Shown: positions 10,380 through 22,776, numbered from the stretch's first letter. The stretch: 64,000 bases of DNA from Fistulifera solaris (GCA_030295235.1 AP026164.1:2232001-2296000), one strand, 5' to 3'. The notes: generated by a model from the sequence alone, not told the origin. Numbers and translations are program-made.

Positions 10380-12040
10380 CAGATTGTTTTCGGCTTGCGC
10401 TCAGCGCCCATCGACCCTTTTTCACGCACAACAAATTTTGCGCACCTCTTTTTTTGGCAATCAAACAAAAAGACGATCTATTTCTTTCCAGTCGACGAAC
10501 CAACACCTGCTGATTTCGGAATGGGTGATGAAAGGATCTTTTGGTGCTTTTGGTCTTTCGCGGGAAGGAAACCCGCTCACCGATTATTCTCCTTTTATAC
10601 CTCATTGGGGCAAAGCAGTTCCTGCCGGATATAAGGTTTCAAAATAGAGTCATCCTGCCTCGTTTTCGTCAGTGACTTTGGATGTCACTAGTGCAGATCT
10701 GTCGCAAAGAGCTGAGCGCAGCATTAAGGTGGCTGTCTTTTTGGCCTATCGTCAAAGATTAGCCAACCTGGAATGCTTTTCGACTGCAGACGTTGTGGAT
10801 GGCGATTCAGCATACTACGGAAGTTCAGGACGAAGCAGCTCCTCTTGAATCGTACTTTGGTACGGGATGATTAGTGGTATCTAGTTCAGTTGGCTGGTTC
10901 CATATCCTAGATCGATCGACGCATGAACTTCTTGGAGCAATGTCATTCAAACATCGTCTGAAGCTTATCGATGCCTCGCGTCAGAAGTGTTCGGAATCGG
11001 AGCAAGATCTCGTCGGGGGATTTTTTAGCTGCGCATCATTTGTTCCCTGCTTTCGATCAGAAGATGCTTCCAGTATGGGAGGGAGCACTTTGCTCGTCGG
11101 CGAAATCGATAAACGGAAGCTGGGTTGCGAATCCAAATACTTTCAACTTCTCGGACTACTCAGATTAGGAAATTACTAACAGTTGGCGAAACCGTGGAAG
11201 CGGCCAAAATAACGGCCTTTATCCCGTTTCCTGATGTAGCGAAAAGGTTGAGCGAGGACCGCGAACAAGCCCTCGATCGCTTGCCGATTCGAACTGTCTG
11301 CTTGCTATACAAGACATGGCGGAGCCGCTCTTCTGGCGGTAGAAATCCTTACCAAACTATTAACGAACAATTCCATGTTCGACGATGTTGTCGATATTTC
11401 AGACGACCATTATGGAGAATCGTGCTAGACGTTGACTCCACTTGATTTCTGCGTACATGCTGTTTGCGATATTTCTACAAGTAGTGCGGAAGAAACGGGG
11501 TTCTGTTCATGTGTGCAGTTCGCCTAGCTCGCTATTGGGCGACTGAGTACGTGGATGATAGGATTCTTTTTTTTGGCTTTTTTTTTGTGTCGAGAAAAGC
11601 TTGATGCATCCGCTCTGGGCAATTATATTAGCGAGGAAGGCGTCGGAGATGCTGAAAATGAGTTATAAAAAACCGTGCTGTACTTATTTGTCCGGGCGGT
11701 ATTTTTCGTTGGTTTGAATGTTGATCACGCTTAAGTAGCTATGCGTGCAATTTCTGGCACTGAAACAACTCTAATTTTGCGTTCACAGTCTGAGGCGATT
11801 ACTGACTGCATCAGGCTTTCGATTGCCTTTAGAAGCGCAAAGAATCGATAGACCTCTTCGAACATTTCCAAAGTCCTTTAACGAAGACAAAGCTGGCGAT
11901 ATTTGATGCTGCCCATTTGAATCGGAGGACGCTGTGTTTGTTCTTTCCTTTTCCATCATTATGTTGAATACTGATCTTCACAGGTACGGCGCTGGAATCA
12001 AAGAAATACAACGAAAATGACCAAGATCGACTAGTTCCCA
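10380..12040 (+). pseudogene. Decayed Sec7-domain Arf-GEF gene
   Basis: The clearest part is 11790-12010, which reads in one frame, with one internal TGA, from LRRLLTASGFRLPLEAQRID to ESEDAVFVLSFSIIMLNTDLHR. This is the core of a Sec7 domain: FRLP-x-EAQ-x-ID with the glutamate finger, then SIIMLNTDLH. An upstream fragment at about 11591-11674 (EKLDASALGNYISEEG) matches the preceding LDKTxxGDYLGE-like part of the same domain but is in another frame. Between and before them are stops in all frames. Fragments back to about 10380 may be earlier parts of a GBF/BIG-type protein, but I cannot identify them. Unlike the single homopolymer breaks elsewhere, this stretch has many disruptions and looks truly dead. 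Outer limits are uncertain. Confidence 0.65.
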
Positions 12041-12457
12041 CCATCCAATCATGATCGTCATGTTATGTTCGAAGTTCACAATCCAGATAGTTGTTGACAA
12101 ATCATGTGCTCCGACTACAACGAGAAGAAATCATGTGTGTTTTAGATTAAAGAGGCAGTTCGAAGGGAAGTCGAAGCGATGTCGAGAATAAAGGCAAATC
12201 GTCTCACATTCCGTTCGCAAGCATGATGATAACCATTCTGCTGCGTCTCCTTAGGCTATAATAATAATAGTCAGTAAATACAATAGAGATCGGACAATTC
12301 TTTCCACGCTTGACTGGAGTTGCCATGATTCGCAGGAATCCGTAGCGCAAGAATGTGCGTGGGTCTATACTTGCAGTAATTGTTACGTATCCATTCCATA
12401 ACATCTTTGTCGGGGCAGTAGAATACTTTGATGTATGTATCTACGTACGACATCCCT
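12041..12457. other. Non-coding spacer
   Basis: About 400 bases between the Sec7 remnant and the stop of the VPS50 gene. No supported gene or RNA is seen. Confidence 0.5.
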
Positions 12458-15400
12458 TTATAAGTACTTGAGGCTCTTGGACGGGTTTAACAAAAGAGAC
12501 CTTTTATCAAGTCTTTCTTTGACTGCCTGTGGCGTGACCCCTGAAGAAAAGGACGCCAAGTCAAGAGTCATGAGTGCTCTCCCTTCCGTAGAGCAAAAGG
12601 AAATGCGCGAGAAACCTTCCAGCATTGTCGAGTATGCAGCGGTCATTAATCCTGACCAAACAAAGGCCAAAGCTTTGTCTGGAAGCTTACCGGAAGTTGT
12701 CAAAAATCCCCAGAATAAAGCGCATCTCTCGCACATGGATTCAACATAATCATTCGGATCTTCGTTCAGCTTGCTCTCTTCCCAAGCAGCCTCGTTGCAT
12801 ATCATATTCGTTACTATATCAGATCCATTCATAGCACGCTGACACGCGATTTGAGTAGAAACGCGAACCAGCGAAGGCGTTACGCTTGACAATGTTTTCG
12901 AATACTTTTGGAGAGATTCCATAAACGATAGATACTGACTTCCGACTGGACATCCACTCAAGAACGCCTTGGCGATATCGTAGAAAGCATCAGTGATGGA
13001 TGCAACGGCGTACAAACTTAGGGCACCCGCGACTCTCTTTTCCAAAAAACGGCATGCTTCGCAGACTTCTTCATCAAGTGGCCGTTCTTCACCAGAGTGT
13101 CGCATCCAAGCGTCTACTTTATCTAAGTTTACTGCGTCCTTGAGACTTGCTTGTGCCCTTGTAACGAAATCGCGTAGAGAGTTGATCTCAGCAGTATCGC
13201 TTAAAAGCGGTTCACATATTTCCGCATCCAATGTGTCGGACACCATTCGCATATACGCCGAATTTCTCGAGGGACGGCGGCTTTTACGAAATGCATCCAA
13301 TAAGTTGTTTCCGATGGATGCCCCCGAATAGTTATTCTTCTGGTGATTATCATTGTTTTCGACTTGAAACGGATTGGAAGTAATTATACCCAATAGGTGC
13401 TTTTCATTTTGAGCTGATCCAGCACACAGGCGAAGTATTGTGGTGGTGTAGAGATCACATAGATTTGCAACAACTACCGAAACGTCTTCAGCGACCAAAG
13501 GAAAACACTTAATCACAGTAAGTAAACGCGCGAGCCACTCTAAGAAATCATTAGTGACGTAATCGGGAGCAATGCGAGAAGTGGCCCCACGATCGTCAAT
13601 CTCGTCTTGAAAACGCATGCGAAATAGACACTCTGAGTGAATCTCAATGCCGGGAACGATGGTATCGTTTTCAACAAAAATATCGTCGAGCCGGTCAAAA
13701 GGTCGATTGCCGTTGATGTTCAAACCCTCTTCTTCCACTACGGAAAAATCTAGATCGTGTAGAAGAGGCAAGAAGCTGAAGCGATTCTCGTAAGGCCGAA
13801 AGCGAGATAAAAGCGCTTCGGCCACGAACGGTCCACTATGAAGGTTTGAGGCATCCGAGGCTTTTTTGGCAGATGAAGCGTCGAGAGCTTGTAAAATCCA
13901 GCATTCATTCGCAAGCTTACGACCCGATGCATTCATGACCTCCACATGTAATGATTTTAAATGCCGTCGAAAGACATCGCTAAGTCTATCGACAATCATG
14001 TTCCCCCTTTCCTGCAAGCGACACTATATCATCGGAAGCTTCAGCTGACTCTAAGAAAGTTCGCTTCTGAGAAATGAAGCGATCTACAAGTGCGTAAATA
14101 ATGCATAATTTTTTGACGTCTTGAAGCCAAAGTGTCTCATCAACATCGTGTTTGCTGTAGTGAAACAGTGATTGCCCGCCTCGAGAGGCCAAATATCCAT
14201 CCAGACATTGAACAATCGCAGCTTCACAGTTATTCCAAACATGTTCTTTTATCCTTTGCACTTGGTTAGAGAAGGAGACCATCGTCAGATCAGTATTAAC
14301 ATCACAAAACAAATTCCCATTCCTAGAACCCAGCGAAGCATGCCACCCCGTCAACTTTAAGGAGGAAACTAAGATTGATCTTAGTAACACGCAAAGCTTG
14401 CGCATGACGCCAGGAAGGTAGTTAACGAAACTCCCTTCAAAGTCAAACCGTATAGTGGTGAGATTTCGAATAACATATCGTAATTTATGTTGGTCACCCC
14501 AGTCAAGATCAATTTCATCAGCCAACTGATCCAAATCTTTTGAATAGTCGGAACGAACGATTTCATATGCTGGATCCGCCAGCGCAACAGCGAGTGATCG
14601 CTCCGTTTCGTAGCAAAATGATTTGTTGATTTGCTCTGACCACCAAGTCACCAAGGTTATTCCATCCGGTAGGTCCGCAGCGAACCTTTTGTTGACATCA
14701 AGGCACACATCAAATAGACGCTTGTGACTGACACTGTCGAACTCGGACCTTCGACAAAGACAAACAATAGTCGATTGACAAAGGGTTGACAGTCTCGACC
14801 ATATACGCTCACCAATTTTATCAAGGCGAGACCTCGTCAAGTCTAGGGCTCGCACATTTGCCAAACATTCGTTTGTTAAAGTCTTGCGTAGAGTATCAAT
14901 TTCGCCAGTAATTCTCTCGTAGTCTGACAGCCCGTTTTCGTGTTGAAATGACAAGGTATCAACGGTATTGTATAGATCATTGACAGATTGGTCAGCACGT
15001 GCTATATCCTGTAGTAAATTGTCAAGTTTCCGGTAGTTCTCTCGTCCATCAAAAGCTTTCAAAACAATTATTGATCCAGCCAAACCGGTGGCTTCTACCT
15101 CCTCGCCTGTCGCAGTCTTCAACGCATCGCAGCAACGATCCATGTACATCTCCGTGAGACGAATATTTCGATCCAAATCGTAAATCAATCGATTTGCGTG
15201 AAGCAGTTCGGACTGAAGCGGCTGAACATGTCGCAGAGAAACCTTCTGCATTTCTTTCAGGGCAGCATCCAAGTTCGATAACAATGTCGTCATGTAGGCA
15301 TCCCAAACTTCAATATCACTGTTCTCCGTAATCCCCTCGGACTTGCTGTACAACGCCATCAAATTATGCCACGGAAGTGATCCGAGAAGCTTGACGCCGT

Positions 15401-16443
15401 CGTCGAAATCTGGATTGGAGAAGTAGTACTCCGGCAGATTGAATTTCTCCTGTAACCGCTGTATACAACGATCTTGATCTTCGGCCGTCCATATAACACT
15501 TTCATCATCATCCTCATGCTGCTTCAATCCGAGTACTTCATTGTTTTCTTCGAAAAACTTTTGTTGCCGGCGACGCAGGAATCGTCCCTCGAATGTGCTG
15601 TAATCCTGCCAGGGTAATTTCAACGAGATTGGTCGATCTTCGACTCCACGTGCTGCAAGCGGCAACGATGCTGGAACGGGCGATGGCAAATCGATAAACA
15701 AAGGCAGAAGATCCGGTTGGTCAGTCGATTTGTCTTCATCGCACTCTTCGAAACTTTCAACATACATTTTTGGATGGCTCACTGTTTCCCGGGTTCTTTC
15801 GTTCAGCAGCGAGTTACTTTTTTCTCCAATGCGCCGCCACAACTTGCTCGGACCGTTCCAACAAATCGGGGGTCAAGGGACTATGGCAATGCGGAAATTC
15901 CGGTAGTACTGGATGCTGTTGCAACAAAGACTCCGCCCGGTCGACCAACTCAGCCGTATCATCTGCCGCCGACTGAAATTCCCCAAACTCCGAATCACTC
16001 CGTTCCGACTCTTCGTCGTCACTGGATGATTCTTCAAATTCGAAACTACTTTGCAAACCCTCTTCCCATTTTGCCACGTAACGTTCCAGTTCGCGTATTC
16101 GACGATCTCCTCCATTTTTGAGCTCGATCAACCATTCGTTCGATTCGGAAACATGGGAAGCAGCCGGCGATTCATCCAGCATCCAATCAAATTCGTGGGT
16201 CGGAATATAGGAAGTGGTTGCATTCGTTTGTGAATTGTTATTGTTTTGCAATCGCGTCCACAACGTCGGCTTTAATTCCGTCGAATACAACGAACGCATC
16301 GCTTGATCTATGTTTTGGGCCGCTGAATCGAGTAAAACATTATCATTCGATTCTTCCAATGGTCGTGACAAGGAAGAGAACGAAGAGCGCACGGCCAACG
16401 ACAAACGTCGTGCGGTACGCCACGGCGACGTTTCATCGCGCAT
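12458..16443 (-). CDS. VPS50: Syndetin/VPS50-like tethering subunit (EARP complex)
   Basis: Large protein of ~1,325 residues. The first ATG (MRDETSPWRTARRLS) is at 16443. The N-terminal ~240 residues are acidic and Ser-rich. The middle part carries a long helical Vps54_N-like coiled coil (SLRHVQPLQSELLHANRLIYDLDRNI and following). The C-terminal ~350 residues contain GFSRISFCSTEGRALMTLDLAS, close to the conserved GYxxVKxCSxEGRALMxLD block of the syndetin C-terminal domain (DUF2451). Syndetin replaces VPS54 in the EARP complex with VPS51-53 and directs cargo from endosomes back to the surface. Frame breaks are at the six-T run 15818-15823 and the five-C run 14003-14007. In each case one base fewer restores the frame. 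A small intron at the first break cannot be excluded. Confidence 0.8.
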
Positions 16444-16930
16444 ATTGTTGTGTTTCTTCTCGGAGGAACAAGAAATAGTTGTAAAAGCTGTAATAACAAT
16501 GAAAATGAGGCAAAGCAAATTGTTGCTTTTAGTCCTTTGCTACTTGTACAACCGCAACGACGAGCATTCGTTCTTTCTTGCGCAGTCTCCATTCTCCGCC
16601 ATTTTATGCGGGCTTGCTCGCGACAACGGAAATTATTATAGTACAAATCATATACTCAGTAGTACTTTTACGTAGTACTATGAACTAAAATGTTTTTTAA
16701 GGCTTCGTGACTTAGTTCTTTCAGTCTCGAAACGCTCGACCCCATTCATCAACTTTACGGTTAGAGGTTAGAGTACTGTCCCCCTTTCGGCTTCGGAAAT
16801 AGAATGTGGGCATTGAGACTCTAGAAAAAGGACACAACTCTGGATACCTTGACTTATTTGTTTGGTGCCTTGTTTAACTCGGTAAAATTCATTGTTCTAG
16901 TATTTAATTATTTGTTTCGCCAAAGATGAT
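16444..16930. other. Intergenic region upstream of VPS50
   Basis: About 490 bases holding the presumed VPS50 promoter and the 3' end of the V-ATPase H transcription unit. No gene or clear motif. Confidence 0.4.
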
Positions 16931-18518
16931 TTACTTCACATACTCCCAGTTGTTCACCATTATCTTGGACACACATTGCAAAGCGTGACGCTGCAATTCC
17001 GCATTCTCGTGTTCAATCAGTGTCATGACCAGATCTTTAGCTCCCAATCGCTTCACAATGGCTCGCCCGTTGGGATAGTGACGAACAAATTCACCAATGT
17101 CAAAACACGCAATGGCGGCGACTTCTTCATCGCGATTGCTCAACAAAGCAATCAGCACTTTGAGTAAACGAAAATCACCATCACTTCCTTCCATCATCCG
17201 GGCGTTCTCTTTGAAAAAGGCTTCCGTGTGACACGAGCCCCATTGCAAGTGACCCGATTCCACTTCATTCTTGTACACTTCCCAACGGCTCATTTCTTTG
17301 TAATTCTCATGCAGCAATTTGTGCAACAACTGAATGTCTTCCGCCAGGTCCGGATCGGTGAATTGTCGATCACGCAAATGATCCACCGCCTTGATGAGAC
17401 CGCACGCAATCATTTCTGAAAGAAAGAATTTCCCATCCATCTTGGGTGCTCCATTGGCCGGTGCGGGCTCATTCTCATCAACCGTACAGAGTGCCAAATT
17501 GCGGAGGGACGCCAAGGCGACACGAACGACCTTTTCGCGCGGTGCCACCGCGATCAAATCGACCAACGCCGATACCGCCAAACTATCCTTGGCGAAATCG
17601 TGTCGAATAGCCGACGAATGATTGAGTTCGTAGGTCAAAATCCACATACAAAAGGCAATTTCGTAAAGTTGCTGCACCGACGCCATTTTCTTCTTGTCGA
17701 GCGGTGATTTGTTCCCAATGCGCAATTGACGAGCCATGTATTTGATGCCCCCCGACTTGCAAAGAGGACCCGGGTCTCGTGGGCATCCACGAGCACTTTC
17801 AACGCCGGCGAACAACTTCCCACCAACGGACCGGTCGCATTTTTGAGTTGCGAAATGACCCACGCCGTAATGGCTTCCAATGGTTCTACAGCTGAAGCGT
17901 ATTGAATCGGTCGGGCTTTGCCATCGACACTGCGATGACGTTGACTCGGACACGCGGTGACCAACATTTGCGCGAGACACAGTGCGGCGACTTTTTGCGC
18001 AAAGGCGTCTCCTTTACCCGGCTTGTCGAGTATGCGCAAAAGCGCTTTCCACTGTTCGACGAGGATACCATCTTTGCCGACATAAAAGACGGTCGCAATG
18101 GAAACACCTTTCACTCCGACTTTGAGTGTTTGTAAAATATCCAATAACTTGGTCAACGCATAATGACACACGACACCCAATGGATCGACTGCCAAGGTCT
18201 CTAAAGCTTCTTGTTCCGTAACACCCGCCGGAGACAATTTCGAGACTTCTCCCATTCCGGCACCAGCGGCCGACGACTCGGCGACGAGTTTGAGCAAGAC
18301 ACGCGCGTACATACTCGCATCACGGGAATCCGACAAGGTATAATCCATCGGATTGGTTTCGGCCATGCGCAACAAGGCCGTTTCCTGTGCTGTGAGTTGA
18401 AGTGTCCCCAACGAGTCCCATTGAATGTGAGCGAACGCGGGGGCGACGGGGATTTGAGCGTCGCAAAGGCGGCCGATGCGACGGCTTCGCTGGGAATCGT
18501 GGTATCGGTCATTTCCAT
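16931..18518 (-). CDS. ATP6V1H: V-type ATPase subunit H
   Basis: About 530 residues, near the family length of ~450-500, starting at ATG 18518 (MEMTDTTIPSEAV). Subunit H sits between the V1 and V0 sectors of the vacuolar proton pump and controls coupling and disassembly. The protein is an all-helical HEAT/armadillo array. Family-type stretches include QWDSLGTLQLT near the N-terminus, GGIKYMARQL in the middle, and the C-terminal LHKLLHENYKEMSRWEVYKNEVESG, HTEAFFKENA and DIGEFVRHYPNGRAIV, which are hallmark subunit H sequences. Two bases are missing: one C (minus strand) in the run at 18439-18443 or 18448-18451, and one in 17748-17753. Restoring them joins three frames into one protein. Confidence 0.92.
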
Positions 18519-19023
18519 CGTTCAGTGTAAAGAAGAAAAGGAATCGATTTTCAATATAGCAACGAAATGAAAACGAATGAATGAATCATCAATTTTAAGA
18601 AGATGGGCAGCAGAGAGCACATACAAGTACTTCTGGTTTTTTCGCTTGCACTGTTTGCGAGCTGCGAAATTGGCGAACCAGGAGCGACTGCCAACAGTAG
18701 TCATCAACACAGTAAGAGTACAACGGATGAATGCAGGTTTCCTGTATAATGATGATAACGTATAATTAACGTCTTTGCAGAAAAAAGCCATCCACATGCA
18801 ATCATTACCGGATCGACATGTTCGGAGTGGACAGTATACGATCCAACAGTAAGCTTTGCATATTCTATTATTGTAGAACACGAAGCTGGTCATTGAAAGT
18901 CACCACCGGAGTGTTATAAATACTTCGCACACAATTTTTTTAACCAGGTACCAGGTATTGCCTTGATTGGATTTCCAATAAGATCGCCGACTTCCTTGGT
19001 AACAAAAGATAAATAGCAGCACC
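18519..19023. other. Divergent intergenic region
   Basis: About 500 bases between divergently transcribed V-ATPase H and the metalloprotease. It contains the short direct repeat ACCAGGTACCAGGTA near 18945-18957. No gene is supported. Confidence 0.4.
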
Positions 19024-20286
19024 ATGAAAAACAGACTGTTGCTTCTTGCTCTGTTAGCAGCCTCCACAAAGGGTCAAGTCGTGCCATTTTCGTGCGGCGT
19101 GGGACACGCGACATCGGAACAATTGCAGGAATTGTCGGCACTCACGGCAGATGGTTCCTCCATCATAGCGAGTAACAGCAACGAAGTCATTACCGTTCCG
19201 GTGTGTAGTTACATATTCAATGGTCGTCACAATGATGACGAAATTACCGACCAAATGTTACAAGATCAATTGGACTATCTCAATCAAGGCTTTACGGCCG
19301 CCAGTTGTTGCGATGTTTCCGATTCATGGTGCAATCCGGTCGATTGTTCCGTCGAAACCAACATTCAATTTGCGTGGGCTGTCGTGACGCCGAAAGGCAC
19401 TCTGGCAGAAGGACATACGACACCCAACATACAAGACGAAGGCGCTTGTTCGTTTCGGTTGTTTCGACCCTTGTGGATCCGAACCAATTCTGTGAATGGT
19501 TTTTTCATGAAACGACTGCTCCGGAAAGGCGGACCGAATGTTTTGAATATTTATTGGTCCAATCCGTTGGGTTCCATCGCGTATGCCACGTTTCCTACCT
19601 CCAGTAAGCGCAAACACGACGGCGTCGTGATCAATCCGGCCGCCGTCACGGGAGGCGATTTGCCCGGCTACGGTCGCGGCTCCACGTTAATTCATGAAGT
19701 GGGACATTGGTTGGGTTTGTTGCATACTTTTCAAGGCAGTTGTGAATCATCGGATGGTATCGATGATACGCCTATGGAATATGCACCGTTCCGTGGCTGT
19801 GGGGAATTGCCCGGTTATCCGTTGGACCGCGACTCGTGTCCCAACAATCCCGGCACCGACCCCGTTCATAACTTTATGGATTACTCCGGAGACCTGTGTT
19901 GGTACAAATTTACTGCCGGACAAATGGCAGTGATGCGAGCATCGTGGTTCAAATACCGCGCCATTAATACCATAGTCTTACAAGAGGGGCAACCCTCCGA
20001 GGCCATCACGTTGGTCGCACGGGGACGTCAATTGTATTCGTTGATTACCAGCAACGCCATTCGGTGCACCGCCAGCGCGACCGAAGGCGATATCGGACTC
20101 TATCTGCAATGGCGTCACGAACCGCGTTACATTGCCTTTCCTTTCATCAATAGTTGCTCGACGCATGGTCTTCCCGACCAATCGTGTACGGTGCGACGTC
20201 CTCGACAACAAGAAGTCTTGTACATTGGTGTCAAATCGTCCTTTGTGCCCGTCACAGACTTGACCGTGACGTGTGTGGCGGTATAG
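19024..20286 (+). CDS. Secreted M43-type (pappalysin-like) metalloprotease
   Basis: A single exon of 420 residues with a clean signal peptide (MKNRLLLLALLAAS, cleavage near residue 17). The metzincin zinc site HEVGHWLGLLH starts at residue 224, giving the HExxHxxGxxH triad and catalytic Glu. The Met-turn FMDYSGDLC follows at about residue 284. These, with the QDQLDYLNQGF segment before the catalytic part, match the cytophagalysin/pappalysin (M43) family. Many cysteines, including the pair around CESSDGIDDTP, suggest an extracellular disulfide-bonded enzyme. A C-terminal ~100-residue region with four or more Cys has no recognised domain. The likely role is extracellular protein degradation or signalling. 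Substrate unknown. Confidence 0.85.
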   Translation: MKNRLLLLALLAASTKGQVVPFSCGVGHATSEQLQELSALTADGSSIIASNSNEVITVPVCSYIFNGRHNDDEITDQMLQDQLDYLNQGFTAASCCDVSDSWCNPVDCSVETNIQFAWAVVTPKGTLAEGHTTPNIQDEGACSFRLFRPLWIRTNSVNGFFMKRLLRKGGPNVLNIYWSNPLGSIAYATFPTSSKRKHDGVVINPAAVTGGDLPGYGRGSTLIHEVGHWLGLLHTFQGSCESSDGIDDTPMEYAPFRGCGELPGYPLDRDSCPNNPGTDPVHNFMDYSGDLCWYKFTAGQMAVMRASWFKYRAINTIVLQEGQPSEAITLVARGRQLYSLITSNAIRCTASATEGDIGLYLQWRHEPRYIAFPFINSCSTHGLPDQSCTVRRPRQQEVLYIGVKSSFVPVTDLTVTCVAV

Positions 20287-20610
20287 TTAGGGGAAAAAAC
20301 TAATCTATCTAAAAGAGAAACAATACGCCAGGTAAAGAAGATTCGAAATTATTTAGATGAAGCATGTTGAGTGAGGCTTACGGGGATGGTAATATTTATA
20401 AAAACTATTATCATCGTAAAAGTAAAATGACGTCACCAGTCACGAGCTGGAAAGAGCCGTTGAATGTAATACGTAGTAAGTAATTACAAGTGTGCAAAGC
20501 CGGCGGAGAGGCGCAAAATTGTTGTTGTTGTTGTTACTACCAAAAGTCTCTTTCTTTGAATCAAAGAGACGAGACTTTTTAGCAACGCACCTGAAAAGCG
20601 GTGACAAACG
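20287..20610. other. Short intergenic region
   Basis: About 320 bases between the metalloprotease stop and the RabGAP start. It contains a short GTT-triplet run near 20520. No gene or defined motif. Confidence 0.4.
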
Positions 20611-22776
20611 ATGACCAGTGAAGACGCGTCTCCAAACCTGAATAGCGAGCTGCCAGATGAAGCGTCACCCACAACCGATTTCGAATTATCCAAACGGCAA
20701 AATGCCGACAAAGACGACAATGACAATCTTCCCGATAAGGACGGGGTAGAAAATCTACTCGTAGAAACATTAGAAGAAGCACCGGAACAACTACCAATGG
20801 AAAACGAAATTGTAAAGGCGAAGGAAGGTGATTTGCCTCGGGAGGAGGAGGAGGATGAAAATGGTTTGACGGATATTGAAATAGCAACACCAGAAGACGG
20901 TGTAAAGGGTAACGAGACAAGCGACGAAGAACGAGAAGACGTAACAACCAACAAACAAAGTCGGTCAGAAATTGTTTCCGAGGACGTTGAGCAAGCGGAA
21001 ACATCACCACCTGTTGTGAATACGACGAATTTGGAGACAGTCGAAACGAACACACCGTTGAGTCTCGAAGAATGTTTGTACGGTGTTTGTACGACCACCA
21101 CTCCCGACGACGACAATGACTCGCTGGTCAATGACGATTGGGTCCATATTCGAGAACCAGGATTGTGGAAGACAACACCACATACGATCGATTTGACTCT
21201 TTTGCGCAAAATTGCCTCGCAAGTGGGGATCCCCGAAGAAGGAAGTCATCGAGCAGTAGCTTGGCGTGTTCTGTTGGGGTATCTACCCGTCGACAACCGG
21301 GAATGGGAAACGACCCTGACTGAACGACGTCAGGAATACAAGACATTTGTCAAAGAGTGGTTCACCAATTCGTACGATTGTTTTCACGGGGATGAGTTGC
21401 GATGGAAACATCGTATGCCTCACAATAACTCTCGTCGTCCATCCGATGCAGATCGAGAAGAAGGAGAAGCAAGTACTCAACAACAATCCGAGTCAGGCAT
21501 CGTTGTTGAGGAAGATAACAACAAGCTTCACAGTCCTGTACGAGAACGGCTTAAAAAGGCAGGCTTGGATGCGGGCGTATTGGACTCGATTCTCAAAAAC
21601 TTCAATGCATTACAAATTTCCAAAGTCAGCGATGCCGCCACGGAACATGGAAACGTGTCGTCGGAAAACGACGAAGACTTTGTCGGCGGTGTCAAGCTAC
21701 TAGATCAAATCCGCAAAGACGTCGATCGCACCTTCCCTGACTTGAAATTTTTCTTGGATCCGGAAAGAAATTTTGGGAAGAGACGATATGCCGCATTAGA
21801 ACGAATTTTGTTCACGTGGAGCAAATTCAACAAAGGAGTCAACTATGTGCAGGGCATGAATGAAATTGTTGGTACCATCTATTATGTCCTGGCCAATGAC
21901 TGGAACGAAGAATGGGCACAAGAAGCCGAAGCGGACACGTTCTGGTTGTTTGGAATTCTGTTGGGAGATATGCATGATGTATTCATTTCTCATTTGGATA
22001 CTTCCGAGACGGGCATCTATTCTCGAATCAAAATGATGGAAACTCTTCTACGTCGACATGATGCGGAAATCATCGAACATTTCGATGACGTAGGTATCGA
22101 GAGCTCCTTTTTCGCCATACGATGGTGGACTACATTGCTTTCGCGTGAATTCTTGCTGCCCGATACCATTCGGCTATGGGATAGCATGTTTGCGTCGACC
22201 CACAAAGATAACTTTCTTTGCTATGTTTGCGTGACGATGGTAATTATGATCCGCGAACAACTACTGAAAGGAGATTTTTCAGTTTGTTTGAGAACGCTGC
22301 AATGCTATCCGTCCATAAGAATGGATAAGTTACTGACGGCGTCTCGCACTCTTTGGTTGTACGAGCGGCAAATTACGGTTGCTTGTCATAGAGGGGGGCA
22401 TCGGACTACAGCAAGCACTAGAGGCTGTGAAGCCCCGGATGCTATCATTATGGCTTTTGGCTTTCGAGGTGGTATCCTCCCGGGGTCCCAATGGGAAAGT
22501 ACAAGTCCTTCTAGAGTTGAAGCTATGCAAAAAGCTCGCGAAGCAGCTGCTGCTTCCGTTCGGGGAGCCGGTAGTGCTGTGAAAGGCTGGTTGGGACGAG
22601 CAACCAAACTCGCTAGCAATTTAGGAGACCAAGTCAAGCTTACGAGAACGGTGTCAGCCGAAAGTACGCATTCCAGCGATATTGTCTTAGATTCTTTCTC
22701 CGCTGACGAGGAAGACGATATCTATATGCAGGCAATCCAAAGTGCCGAATCGGGAAAATACTCTTACACAAAATAG
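20611..22776 (+). CDS. TBC-domain RabGAP, TBC1D13-like
   Basis: A single exon of 721 residues. The first ~180 residues are acidic and low complexity. The TBC domain runs from GIPEEGSHRAVAWRVLLGYLP (about residue 208) to LREQLL-type helices near 560. It has both catalytic fingers: the Arg finger in IRKDVDRTFPDL (R373) and the Gln finger in YVQGMNE (about residue 412). The order ADTFWLFGILLGDM, SFFAIRWWTTLLSREFLLPDTIRLWDS and MVIMIREQLLKGDF follows TBC1D13, a GAP for Rab35 in animals. There is a long insert between the N-terminal TBC helices and the Arg finger. The C-terminal ~130 residues are Ala/Ser-rich without known domain. It stops only about 40 bases from the likely end of the convergent HAD-CSD-ASCH gene. 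Confidence 0.88.
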   Translation: MTSEDASPNLNSELPDEASPTTDFELSKRQNADKDDNDNLPDKDGVENLLVETLEEAPEQLPMENEIVKAKEGDLPREEEEDENGLTDIEIATPEDGVKGNETSDEEREDVTTNKQSRSEIVSEDVEQAETSPPVVNTTNLETVETNTPLSLEECLYGVCTTTTPDDDNDSLVNDDWVHIREPGLWKTTPHTIDLTLLRKIASQVGIPEEGSHRAVAWRVLLGYLPVDNREWETTLTERRQEYKTFVKEWFTNSYDCFHGDELRWKHRMPHNNSRRPSDADREEGEASTQQQSESGIVVEEDNNKLHSPVRERLKKAGLDAGVLDSILKNFNALQISKVSDAATEHGNVSSENDEDFVGGVKLLDQIRKDVDRTFPDLKFFLDPERNFGKRRYAALERILFTWSKFNKGVNYVQGMNEIVGTIYYVLANDWNEEWAQEAEADTFWLFGILLGDMHDVFISHLDTSETGIYSRIKMMETLLRRHDAEIIEHFDDVGIESSFFAIRWWTTLLSREFLLPDTIRLWDSMFASTHKDNFLCYVCVTMVIMIREQLLKGDFSVCLRTLQCYPSIRMDKLLTASRTLWLYERQITVACHRGGHRTTASTRGCEAPDAIIMAFGFRGGILPGSQWESTSPSRVEAMQKAREAAAASVRGAGSAVKGWLGRATKLASNLGDQVKLTRTVSAESTHSSDIVLDSFSADEEDDIYMQAIQSAESGKYSYTK

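Noticed and set aside
15818-15842. Intron instead of a frame break in VPS50
   Set aside because: A GTAACT donor exists at the run, but the following sequence reads as protein directly after the shift, and no convincing acceptor is needed. A one-base error is simpler, though not proven.
20484-21209. 241-codon minus-strand frame opposite the RabGAP N-terminus
   Set aside because: A Ser-rich mirror of the acidic low-complexity region. The plus-strand gene explains it.
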